Positions 16,762 through 24,528 of a stretch of DNA of 34,511 nt are shown here, piece after piece. A program made the translations under genes and the position numbers. The stretch is from assembly GCA_024694565.1 (NCBI GenBank), contig JAILJR010000198.1, forward strand, positions 1 to 34,511. Direction: 5' to 3'. Every line of letters begins with the position of its first letter. Within the stretch, counting starts at the first letter, position 1. The stretch comes from Butyrivibrio sp. Its GTDB lineage: Bacteria > Bacillota > Clostridia > Lachnospirales > Lachnospiraceae. The notes beneath the pieces were generated by a model. It was not told where the DNA came from, did no database searches, and saw nothing but the letters and a program-made list of their open reading frames with translations.

Positions 16762-19419
16762 TCAGGCATGGATCTGCTGTCCAAGAACATTTTCAGCTTC
16801 TTTTAGGGCATCTGCTATACCGGCAGGATTCTTTCCGCCGGCCTGAGCCATGTTCGGACGTCCACCGCCGCCGCCGCCAACCTTGGGTGCAACAGCTTTG
16901 ATAAGATTACCTGCATGTGCGCCTTTTTTGATTGCTCCGTCGGTAGCCATTGCAACAAGACTTACCTTGCCATCAGCTTCAGATACAAGAACGACAACAC
17001 CTTCACCCAGCTTTGTCTTCATCTGGTCTCCAAGGTCACGCAGTCCGTTCATGTCAACACCCTTTACAGCTGCAGCAAGGAGCTTTACTCCGTTTACTTC
17101 CTTCACCTGATCCGATACATCACCAAGGGCTGCCTGTGCTTCCTTACTCTTTAGTGATTCATTTTCACTTCTAAGTGCCTTTAACTCATCCTGGAGCTTT
17201 CTGATATGCTCTGATATATCGGAAGGGTTTGATTTCAGAAGCTTTGCTGCGTTGTTCAGGTTATCTTCAACATTCTTGTAATAGTTTCTGGCATTGCTTC
17301 CCGTAAGAGCCTCGATACGTCTTACTCCGGCTGCAACTCCGCTCTCGGATACGATTTTAAATATTCCCACATGACTTGTGTTGGATACATGTGTACCGCC
17401 GCAGAGCTCTATCGAGAAATCACCCATTTTTACTACGCGGACCCTATCGCCGTATTTTTCGCCAAACAGCGCCATTGCTCCGGTCTTTTTGGCTTCTTCC
17501 ATAGTCATTTCTTCTGTCACTACAGGAAGCGCCTCTGCAATCTTTTCATTTACAAGGTCCTCAACCCTTGAAAGCTCTTCAGCCGTCATAGCCTGGTGAT
17601 GCGAAAAGTCAAAACGTGTCTTGTCAGGATCCTGATATGAGCCTGCCTGTTCAACATGATCGCCGAGCACCTCCCGCAGAGCCTTCTGAAGAAGGTGGGT
17701 TGCCGAATGGTTCCTGCAGGTCTTTGCTCTGTTCTCTTCATCAACCTTAAGTGTAACGGTATCGCCGCACTTAAAGCTTCCCTCAAGGACAGTTCCAATA
17801 TGAGCTGTTCTTCCTCCTGCCACATGAACTGTCTCGGCAACCTCAAACCTTGCTTCGCCGTTTTCGATTATACCTATATCTCCGACCTGTCCACCCATGG
17901 TTCCGTAGAACGGTGTCCTGTCTGTTATTATAGTTCCCTTCTGTCCCTTGGTAAGCTCATCGGCAAGCGCATCCTGCTGCGACATTGCAACAATCCTGCC
18001 CTCTGAAACAGTCTGTGTATATCCGGTAAATGTACATGAAACGGATTCGTCAAGAGTGTCAAAGGCTGAAACTCCAGATTCAAGAGTAGCTGCAAAGTTC
18101 TGACTATCTCTGGCCTTCTGCTTCTGCTCCTTCATGGCTCTCTCAAAGCCTTCTGTATCTACCGTGAGTCCTTCTTCTGCTGCGAGCTCTACTGTGAGTT
18201 CAAATGGGAATCCAAAGGTATCATACAGGAAGAACGCGTCTTTACCTGCTATTTCCTTTTTGCCCTCTGCAGCTCCTGCGGATATTATCTTTTTAAACTC
18301 CTTTATACCGTTCTCAAGGGTGCTCTCAAAACGATCGATCTCCCTTCCGAGCTCAGTGAGCACAAATTCATGATTTCTTGTAAGGTTCGGATAGCTTTCC
18401 TTATAAATCTCATCCATAAAAATACCGGCAATCTCAAGGATATTCGCCTTTTTAAGACCAAGGATCCTTGCATGTCTGACTGCACGTCTTATAAGTCTTC
18501 TCAATATATATCCGGCACCTGTATTTGACGGCACAAGCTTCGCTTCATCGCCGATAAGCATAACCGCTGTGCGGGTATGATCGGCCAGAATCCTCATTGA
18601 TCTTGTGAGCTTCTCATCCTCGTCATATTTAACATTTGCAGCTTTTTCTATGTAGCTGATCACAGGGGCAAAGACATCAACCTTATAAACATCCCTGCTT
18701 CCGTTGAGAAATGCAAGGATTCTCTCAAGCCCCCAGCCTGTATCAACATTTTTCTGCTTAAGAGGAGTCAGACTTCCGTCATGATGCTTTTCATACTGCA
18801 TGAAAACATCATTTCCGAGCTCTGTATACTTGCCGCAGCTGCACCCCGGGCCGCAGTCAGGACCACAGTCCTGCCTGTCAGCAATATAGAACATCTCACT
18901 GTCAGGCCCGCAGGGTCCGTACTCAAGTCCCCACCAGTTATCCTCAGCAGGAAGATAATAGATGTTTTCCTTCTTGAAGCCGGATGCAATTCTGTAACCA
19001 GCCCCCTCTTCATCTCTTGGTGCGTTCTCATCTCCTGCGAAGACAGTTGCTGCCAGATGATCTGCATCAAAGCCAAAAACCTCAGTAAGAAGCTCATAGC
19101 TCCATTTGCATCTCTCCTCCTTGAAGTAATCTCCAAGCGACCAGCTTCCCATCATCTCAAAGAAGGTTACATGGCTCTTGTCACCCACAGAATCAATATC
19201 ATTGGTCCTTACGCAGCCCTGAACATTGCACAGCCTCTTGCCAAGAGGATGCTTTTTGCCGAGCAGATAAGGCATAAGCGGCTGCATTCCTGCCACGTTG
19301 AACATTACACCTGTTGATCCGTCAGAAACAAGAGAAACTGCTCCAACATCAACATGTCTCCTGTCTATATAAAACTGCTTCCATGTTTTGCGCAGTTCAT
19401 CGGCAGTAAATTGTCTCAT
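16762..19419 (-). CDS. alaS: Alanyl-tRNA synthetase
   Basis: 885 residues, the usual full length. Class II core at the N terminus (FNVAGMQPLMPYLLGKKHPLGKRLCNVQGCVRTNDI, FFEMMGSWSLGDYFKEE, DTGWGLERI), tRNA-recognition region, editing domain with the zinc motifs HSATHLLQ and ELCGGTHV, and a C-terminal DHHA1 domain with PKVGGGGGGRPNMAQAGG. It charges tRNA-Ala and clears mischarged Ser/Gly. The ATG has GGAGG nine bases upstream. A strong hairpin lies in the spacer from glyQS; no T-box is present. Cysteine clusters around residues 180-200 (DCGPDCGPGCSCG) form an insertion common in Clostridia. Confidence 0.97.
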   Translation of the reverse strand: MRQFTADELRKTWKQFYIDRRHVDVGAVSLVSDGSTGVMFNVAGMQPLMPYLLGKKHPLGKRLCNVQGCVRTNDIDSVGDKSHVTFFEMMGSWSLGDYFKEERCKWSYELLTEVFGFDADHLAATVFAGDENAPRDEEGAGYRIASGFKKENIYYLPAEDNWWGLEYGPCGPDSEMFYIADRQDCGPDCGPGCSCGKYTELGNDVFMQYEKHHDGSLTPLKQKNVDTGWGLERILAFLNGSRDVYKVDVFAPVISYIEKAANVKYDEDEKLTRSMRILADHTRTAVMLIGDEAKLVPSNTGAGYILRRLIRRAVRHARILGLKKANILEIAGIFMDEIYKESYPNLTRNHEFVLTELGREIDRFESTLENGIKEFKKIISAGAAEGKKEIAGKDAFFLYDTFGFPFELTVELAAEEGLTVDTEGFERAMKEQKQKARDSQNFAATLESGVSAFDTLDESVSCTFTGYTQTVSEGRIVAMSQQDALADELTKGQKGTIITDRTPFYGTMGGQVGDIGIIENGEARFEVAETVHVAGGRTAHIGTVLEGSFKCGDTVTLKVDEENRAKTCRNHSATHLLQKALREVLGDHVEQAGSYQDPDKTRFDFSHHQAMTAEELSRVEDLVNEKIAEALPVVTEEMTMEEAKKTGAMALFGEKYGDRVRVVKMGDFSIELCGGTHVSNTSHVGIFKIVSESGVAAGVRRIEALTGSNARNYYKNVEDNLNNAAKLLKSNPSDISEHIRKLQDELKALRSENESLKSKEAQAALGDVSDQVKEVNGVKLLAAAVKGVDMNGLRDLGDQMKTKLGEGVVVLVSEADGKVSLVAMATDGAIKKGAHAGNLIKAVAPKVGGGGGGRPNMAQAGGKNPAGIADALKEAENVLGQQIHA

Positions 19420-19440
19420 AAAAAATGTCCTCCAATCAAT

Positions 19441-19477
19441 GTCCTAAGGTTTACCTCAGTAAGGTATTCCTTAGGAC
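19441..19477 (-). promoter_or_regulatory. Hairpin in the glyQS-alaS intercistronic leader
   Basis: GTCCTAAGG (19441-19449) and its exact complement (19469-19477) enclose AA/AA internal loops and a second stem TACCT/AGGTA with a 5-base loop, giving a 14-bp interrupted stem. It is not followed directly by T-residues: the six T come about 15 bases later, just before the alaS ATG, so it is not a normal terminator. The alaS ribosome binding site (GGAGGAC on the mRNA, complement of 19427-19433) contains AGGAC, which could also pair with the GTCCT of the upstream arm. A regulatory or mRNA-processing role is inferred. Confidence 0.5.
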
Positions 19478-19511
19478 TTTCAATAGATTTTATATTTGTA
19501 AACCAATCAGT

Positions 19512-20921
19512 TTAGAATGTAAACTTATCCGCAAAGAAGGCATCCAGCTCATCTATTGCAACTCTCTCCTGCTCCATGCTGTCTCTGAATCTGACAGTTA
19601 CCTTTTTGTCGGTCTCGGAATCAAAGTCATAGGTCACGCAGAAAGGCGTTCCGATCTCGTCCTGACGACGATATCTCTTTCCGATATTTCCCCTGTCATC
19701 AAATTCACAGTTATACTTCTTTGAGAGCATTGCATAAACCTTTTCAGCACCCTCGGAAAGCTTCTTGGAAAGAGGAAGTATACCGATCTTGACAGGAGCG
19801 ATAGCAGGATGGAATCTGAGAACCGTGCGCATATCAGGCTTTTCCTCTGTTCCGATATTCTCCTCGTCGTAGGCCTCGCATAGAAATGCAAGAGTTACAC
19901 GGTCTGCTCCAAGTGAAGGCTCTACTACAAAAGGAATATATTTCTCGTTGGTCTCATCATCAAAATACTCCATTGATTCTCCGGAAGTCTCCTGATGTCT
20001 TGAGAGGTCGTAATTGGTCCTTGATGCTATACCCCACAGCTCACCCCAGTCAGTAAACGGGAATGCGTATTCAATATCTGTTGTGTGATCGCTGTAGAAT
20101 GAGAGCTCTTCAGGATCGTGGTCGCGGAGTCTTAAATTCTCCTTCCTGATTCCAAGGGAAAGAAGCCATTCATAGCAGAACTTTCTCCAGTGCTCAAACC
20201 ACTCTGTCTGTGTCCCGGGCTTGCAGAAAAACTCAAGCTCCATCTGCTCAAATTCCCTTGTCCTGAAAGTAAAGTTACCGGGAGTTATCTCATTTCTGAA
20301 GCTCTTACCAATCTGACAAATACCAAACGGCACCTTCTTTCTTGATGTCCTCTGAACATTCTTGAAATTGACAAAGATACCCTGGGCAGTCTCTGGGCGA
20401 AGGTAAACTGTATCCTTTGCATCCTCTGTTACTCCCTGGAAGGTCTTGAACATGAGGTTAAACTCTCTGATACCTGTAAAATTGTGCTTGCCACAGGAAG
20501 GACATGGAATATTGTGCTCCCTGATAAAGCTCTCCATCTCATCATGTGACCAGCCGTCGACAGATGTCTCAAGCTCTATATCATTTTCTGCAGCAAAATC
20601 CTCTATGATCTTGTCCGCCCTGAAACGCTCATGACATTCCTTGCAGTCCATAAGAGGATCCGAAAAGCCTCCAAGATGTCCTGAAGCAACCCATGTCTGT
20701 GGATTCATAAGAATTGCGCAGTCAACTCCTACGTTGTAAGGACTTTCCTGAACAAACTTCTGCCACCATGCCTTCTTGACATTATTCTTAAATTCTACGC
20801 CAAGATTGCCATAGTCCCATGTGTTTGCCAGTCCGCCGTATATCTCAGAGCCGGGATATACAAATCCTCTTGCCTTTGCCAGCGTAACTATCTTGTCCAT
20901 TGTCTTTGCCGATTTTTCCAT
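19512..20921 (-). CDS. glyQS: Glycyl-tRNA synthetase, single-chain alpha2 type
   Basis: 469 residues of the one-subunit class II enzyme found in Gram-positives, archaea and eukaryotes, not the alpha/beta type. Visible signatures: [26 protein letters not shown] at the start; the zinc-like cysteine sites DCKECHERF and PCPSCG; motif 2 region [24 protein letters not shown]; and motif 3 [18 protein letters not shown]. The anticodon-binding domain forms the C terminus ([24 protein letters not shown]). The gene precedes alaS by 92 bases and is 21 bases after a lipoprotein gene, leaving no room for a T-box leader. Confidence 0.97.
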   Translation of the reverse strand: MEKSAKTMDKIVTLAKARGFVYPGSEIYGGLANTWDYGNLGVEFKNNVKKAWWQKFVQESPYNVGVDCAILMNPQTWVASGHLGGFSDPLMDCKECHERFRADKIIEDFAAENDIELETSVDGWSHDEMESFIREHNIPCPSCGKHNFTGIREFNLMFKTFQGVTEDAKDTVYLRPETAQGIFVNFKNVQRTSRKKVPFGICQIGKSFRNEITPGNFTFRTREFEQMELEFFCKPGTQTEWFEHWRKFCYEWLLSLGIRKENLRLRDHDPEELSFYSDHTTDIEYAFPFTDWGELWGIASRTNYDLSRHQETSGESMEYFDDETNEKYIPFVVEPSLGADRVTLAFLCEAYDEENIGTEEKPDMRTVLRFHPAIAPVKIGILPLSKKLSEGAEKVYAMLSKKYNCEFDDRGNIGKRYRRQDEIGTPFCVTYDFDSETDKKVTVRFRDSMEQERVAIDELDAFFADKFTF

Positions 20922-20942
20922 ACCTTCAATATCCTCTCTTTT

Positions 20943-21548
20943 CTATTTTGAAAGAAGGAGCTGCACAGTCTCATCTGTCACTTCGGAGAGCACAGCCTCT
21001 TTTTTTCCGTTAAGTTCGACCCCATCTGTCATGTAGTCTATATTGAATGGGGCAATTATATTAGCTCTTTCATTGGTAATTACCACATGTCTTTCCGGAT
21101 GATCAGAAATAATGCTCAAGTCGATTGCATTTCCATCCCTTCCATGGAGCCTGTCTGATATTGTGTAGCCCTTATTATTTGCCTCTTCAACAGTCCCGAA
21201 GAAAAGCATGGTATCATTGAAATCGGCGTAATCCTTTGCGGATTTGTAATTCATTGACAGCTTTACACTTGAGCCGTCATCTGATAGAGATGCATCTTCA
21301 AAAAATACCCTGGGGCTTATATAGTCTGCATTGAAGTTCTCAATCTCGCTGACTGCCATCTCCTTTAATTCGTCAATGTTGTAATAGGATTCGCCAAATT
21401 CGTCGAAAACAACGCTCTTTACTTCCCCCTGTGCATCGATCTGAATTGTGGATACTTCTTTTTCGCTCTCACCACAGCCGGAAAGTGCTAAAAGCGGCAG
21501 AGTCAGTAGAAGCGCTGCGAACATTTTCTTTTTCATAAATATCTTCAT
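20943..21548 (-). CDS. Small lipoprotein of unknown function
   Basis: 201 residues if started at the ATG at 21548. The N terminus is a lipoprotein signal (MKIFMKKKMFAALLLTLPLLALSGC, lipid-attachment Cys25). The mature part has no recognised family; it contains SEKEVSTIQIDAQGEVKSVVFDEF, suggesting repeated strands, and ends EVTDETVQLLLSK. The start is uncertain: no good ribosome binding site lies at standard distance before 21548 (GAGAGG is 15 bases away), and in-frame starts exist at 21536 and as far up as TTG at 21599, next to the recO stop. It lies between recO and glyQS in the same direction. Confidence 0.72.
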   Translation of the reverse strand: MKIFMKKKMFAALLLTLPLLALSGCGESEKEVSTIQIDAQGEVKSVVFDEFGESYYNIDELKEMAVSEIENFNADYISPRVFFEDASLSDDGSSVKLSMNYKSAKDYADFNDTMLFFGTVEEANNKGYTISDRLHGRDGNAIDLSIISDHPERHVVITNERANIIAPFNIDYMTDGVELNGKKEAVLSEVTDETVQLLLSK

Positions 21549-21600
21549 TACTTTAAAACAACATCCTCTCTTAAAAACAAACAAAGACATTATATCCAAA

Positions 21601-22260
21601 TTACAACCTTAAATCAAATGTTGCAAGTATTTCAAGGCTTTTTAAAGGTCTGTCTATAAATCTGTTTCTGAAAAAATGCGCCACTTCGGCAAGCTCATCA
21701 AGTACACTGTCACTTACAGAAAAGGTAAAGAGCCTTTCCAATGGAGTAGTCTCAATATATTTAAGGGCGTAAAGTGCATCACCGGAAAGCACAGGCTTAT
21801 CCGGCGGTCCGGGATATTCTCCCTCTATTATAAGGCTTCTGATCTCAAAGACGCAGCGCACCAGAGTATTGGGAAGCGCATCATGAAGCAGTGCCTTCAG
21901 AGAAATATACAAAAGATTTAAAAGTGACACATCTTCACAGTTTTCTCTTGTATAATATGAGGTCAGCTCAAGGAAAAAGGTGCCATAACAGGCACCTTCA
22001 AGGTCATTCCTGAATCCCTCAAAATAATTATCTATGTCAGCCTCAACTATTGTATAAGAATTTCTTCCGGCAAACAGCTTAAAAGTTCCAAAGCAAAAGG
22101 GCTCGACAGAGCCGGAAAGTTTTCCGGCCGGCTTTCGCGCTCCTTTTGCAAAGGCAGTGATCCTGCCCTTTTCCCTTGTAAAGATAGTTGCAACCCAGTC
22201 ATAGTCGCCGCTGGGGCTGTGTTTAATAATAATCCCCCTCACTGCAATAATGTCTTCCAT
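21601..22260 (-). CDS. recO: DNA repair protein RecO
   Basis: 219 residues, slightly short for RecO. The N-terminal OB fold is clear (VRGIIIKHSPSGDYDWVATIFTREKGRITAFAKGARKP), followed by the helical domain (CYGTFFLELTSYYTRENCEDVSLLNLLYISLKAL, then ALKYIETTPLERLF). RecO loads RecA with RecR and anneals SSB-coated strands. The four-cysteine zinc finger found in many RecO proteins is absent; the corresponding loop reads EYPGPPDKPVLSG. The gene follows era by nine bases, a common pairing in Firmicutes. Confidence 0.92.
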   Translation of the reverse strand: MEDIIAVRGIIIKHSPSGDYDWVATIFTREKGRITAFAKGARKPAGKLSGSVEPFCFGTFKLFAGRNSYTIVEADIDNYFEGFRNDLEGACYGTFFLELTSYYTRENCEDVSLLNLLYISLKALLHDALPNTLVRCVFEIRSLIIEGEYPGPPDKPVLSGDALYALKYIETTPLERLFTFSVSDSVLDELAEVAHFFRNRFIDRPLKSLEILATFDLRL

Positions 22261-22269
22261 GAGCTGCTC

Positions 22270-23298
22270 CTACTTAAGGTCCTTATAATCATAACCAAAA
22301 TTTTTCATCTGAAATCTGTCATCCCTCCAGTCACGTCTCACTTTTACAAAGAGCTGGAGATTGACCTGACATCCAACCATTTCCTCAATATCTTTTCTTG
22401 CGGCAGAACCGATCTTTTTAAGCATACTGCCGCCCTTTCCGATAACAATTCCCTTGTGGGAATCCTTCTCACAGATAATTGTGGCATCAATATCCATAAT
22501 CCCCTCAGGATCATATTCCGGGTCTTCCTCAAAGGCCGGCATTTGCTGCAAAGACTCATCCAGGGGCCTGTTCTTTTTGGGTGGGTGCTGATGTCTCTTT
22601 TTCTTTGGCTGCTGCTCCTTTGGCATTCTCATCCTCATGGTCTCAATTGTTACCGCAATGCCGTGCGGAACCTCATCCTTTAAAAGACGAAGAGCCTTTT
22701 CCCTGATTATTTCAGCTGCAATCTGTCTCTCGGGCTGATCTGTAAGTGTGTCTTCGTCGTAGTAAGGTGGTCCTGCAGGAAGAAATTCCTTTATTGCAGC
22801 TACAACCCCGTCAACATTCTGATCCTTCAGAGCAGAGACCCTTACTGTCCTCGAAAAAGAAAGCTCCTTACTGTAGGTATTCTCACAGGCATCAAGAACA
22901 TCCGCTGATACGGTATCGGACTTGTTGATGATAAGAATGACCGGTTTTTTGGAGTCCTTAAGCTCATCCAAAATTGATTTTTCAACTTCACCTATGTAGG
23001 TTCCGGGCTCGACCAGAAAGAGGACCACATCAACCTCGTCGATAGTACTCTTCGCAACCTTGGTCATATATTCTCCGAGCTTGTTTTTGGTATCATGGAT
23101 GCCCGGTGTATCAAGGAATATCATCTGTGCCTCATCATCGGTAAAAACAGTCATGATCCTGTTTCTTGTAGTCTGAGGCTTGTTTGATGTGATTGCTATC
23201 TTTTGCTTTATCAGATGGTTCATAAGCGTGGACTTGCCAACATTTGGCCTGCCTATCAGCGTTATGAACCCGGTTTTAAAATTTCTTTCTGTTTCCAT
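22270..23298 (-). CDS. era: GTPase Era, with an insertion in the KH domain
   Basis: 342 residues from the ATG at 23298 (AAAGG box). GTPase motifs: G1 GRPNVGKST, G2 region with TTRNRI, G3 FLDTPGIHD, G4 NKSD, G5 VSAL. The C-terminal KH domain has GIVIGKGGSMLKKIG. Era binds the 16S 3' end and assists 30S maturation. Typical Era is about 300 residues; here about 40 extra residues (near 226-270), a Lys/Pro/His-rich segment followed by an acidic one, separate VTIETMRMR from ATIICEKDSHKG inside the KH domain. Confidence 0.95.
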   Translation of the reverse strand: METERNFKTGFITLIGRPNVGKSTLMNHLIKQKIAITSNKPQTTRNRIMTVFTDDEAQMIFLDTPGIHDTKNKLGEYMTKVAKSTIDEVDVVLFLVEPGTYIGEVEKSILDELKDSKKPVILIINKSDTVSADVLDACENTYSKELSFSRTVRVSALKDQNVDGVVAAIKEFLPAGPPYYDEDTLTDQPERQIAAEIIREKALRLLKDEVPHGIAVTIETMRMRMPKEQQPKKKRHQHPPKKNRPLDESLQQMPAFEEDPEYDPEGIMDIDATIICEKDSHKGIVIGKGGSMLKKIGSAARKDIEEMVGCQVNLQLFVKVRRDWRDDRFQMKNFGYDYKDLK

Positions 23299-23317
23299 TA
23301 TCACCTTTGGACTTGTC

Positions 23318-24463
23318 TTATTTCACTTCACTATTTGCATCGCCGGACTTTTTTTCATTATCAGGCTTCTGATTCTGTACAGGCTGTGATGCTTGAACAT
23401 TCACCTGATTTTGTCCCTGTACCGGAGCCTTAAAGCCATTCGGACTTACCATTTGTGCATTTTGATAACCGGCTGCCATTATTGCCTGACCGGCTGCCAA
23501 TTTCTTTGCATTATTCCTTTTGGATATATCCATGATTTTCTTTACGATAAATACAATAATGCAAACTACAAGCAGGAAAACAATGATCTGCGGAATACTG
23601 GAAACAAAGGCTACACAGAGCTCAACAAAGCCATCTGCAATGCTCTGCACACTTTCCATAAAGCCATTTCCCATTCTGGTAAAGGCACTTTCCTTCTCAA
23701 CAGGGGTATACTTCGCAACCTCTGTTACATAAAGAATAATGGTACTGTAATCCACAAGGTTGTCATAGCTTCGAAGCTGTGACTCTATGCTTTCAAGCTC
23801 ATATCTTACGTCCGCAAGCTTGTCCTCAATAGCAATAATGTCCTCTATTGTCTCTGCCTTCTCCATTATGTCAAGAAGCCGCTTTTCCTCGGTCTTTAAT
23901 GAATTCTTCCTGCTCTCGGTGTCGACATATTTAAGAGTTACATCATCAACTGTGACGGATTTTCTCGTAATATTTGTGTTGCCCTCGACTGAATCAACAA
24001 ACTCATCCAGTCTGGAAGCAGGAATCCTTATGGTCAGATTCGCATCTCTGGTTGAATACTTTGAATTTGAGCCGTTATAGACATTACTTGATTCAATGTA
24101 TCCGCCAAGCTCCTTTACCTTATTCTCTACACTTATGATCGTTTCGGAAAGATCCTCGGTCTCAGCAGTAAGATTTACAGTAGTAATCAGCTTTCTGTTC
24201 TGATTTTGCTGCTCCTCAACCTGTGGACCGGTGGATCCGCCATTTCCATCATAGGCTTCTTCAGAATATTCAGCCTCACCGGCTGCCGCTGCCGTATCAT
24301 ACATGCCATAGTCATATTCAGCGGCAGTTTCAGTGGCATAAGCGCCCTCGGCACTGTTTCTGGAAGCACTTTTGTAATCAGAGGAAGCAGATGATCCACA
24401 TCCTGAAACCAGAAGCATCACTGAAGACACACATGCTAAAGCAAATAATGAACTCTTTCTCAT
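23318..24463 (-). CDS. DUF4349 lipoprotein
   Basis: 381 residues. A lipoprotein signal ends in VSGC (Cys22) and is followed by a Ala/Glu/Tyr-rich linker. The DUF4349 domain starts near residue 90 (RKLITTVNLTAETEDLSETIISVENKVKELGGYIESS) with ANLTIRIPASRLDEFVDSVE and YVDTESRKNSLKTEEKRLLDIMEKAETIEDIIAIEDKLADVRYELESIESQLRSYDNLVDYSTI, a coiled-coil-like hairpin, then a C-terminal membrane helix (IIVFLLVVCIIVFIV) and a Gln/Asn-rich tail. The layout predicts an extracytoplasmic domain tethered at both ends. GAGGAGG precedes the ATG. Function of DUF4349 is not established. Confidence 0.88.
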   Translation of the reverse strand: MRKSSLFALACVSSVMLLVSGCGSSASSDYKSASRNSAEGAYATETAAEYDYGMYDTAAAAGEAEYSEEAYDGNGGSTGPQVEEQQNQNRKLITTVNLTAETEDLSETIISVENKVKELGGYIESSNVYNGSNSKYSTRDANLTIRIPASRLDEFVDSVEGNTNITRKSVTVDDVTLKYVDTESRKNSLKTEEKRLLDIMEKAETIEDIIAIEDKLADVRYELESIESQLRSYDNLVDYSTIILYVTEVAKYTPVEKESAFTRMGNGFMESVQSIADGFVELCVAFVSSIPQIIVFLLVVCIIVFIVKKIMDISKRNNAKKLAAGQAIMAAGYQNAQMVSPNGFKAPVQGQNQVNVQASQPVQNQKPDNEKKSGDANSEVK

Positions 24464-24528
24464 AACACTTTCCTCCTCTTTAATCGCCGGTTTATTACAA
24501 ACTTTTTTCCAATATAGCAGTCTGCTGT

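Noticed and set aside
19420-20942. T-box riboswitch before glyQS or alaS
   Set aside because: No T-box sequence or specifier stem; the spaces are only 21 and 92 bases and the only structure is a short hairpin.
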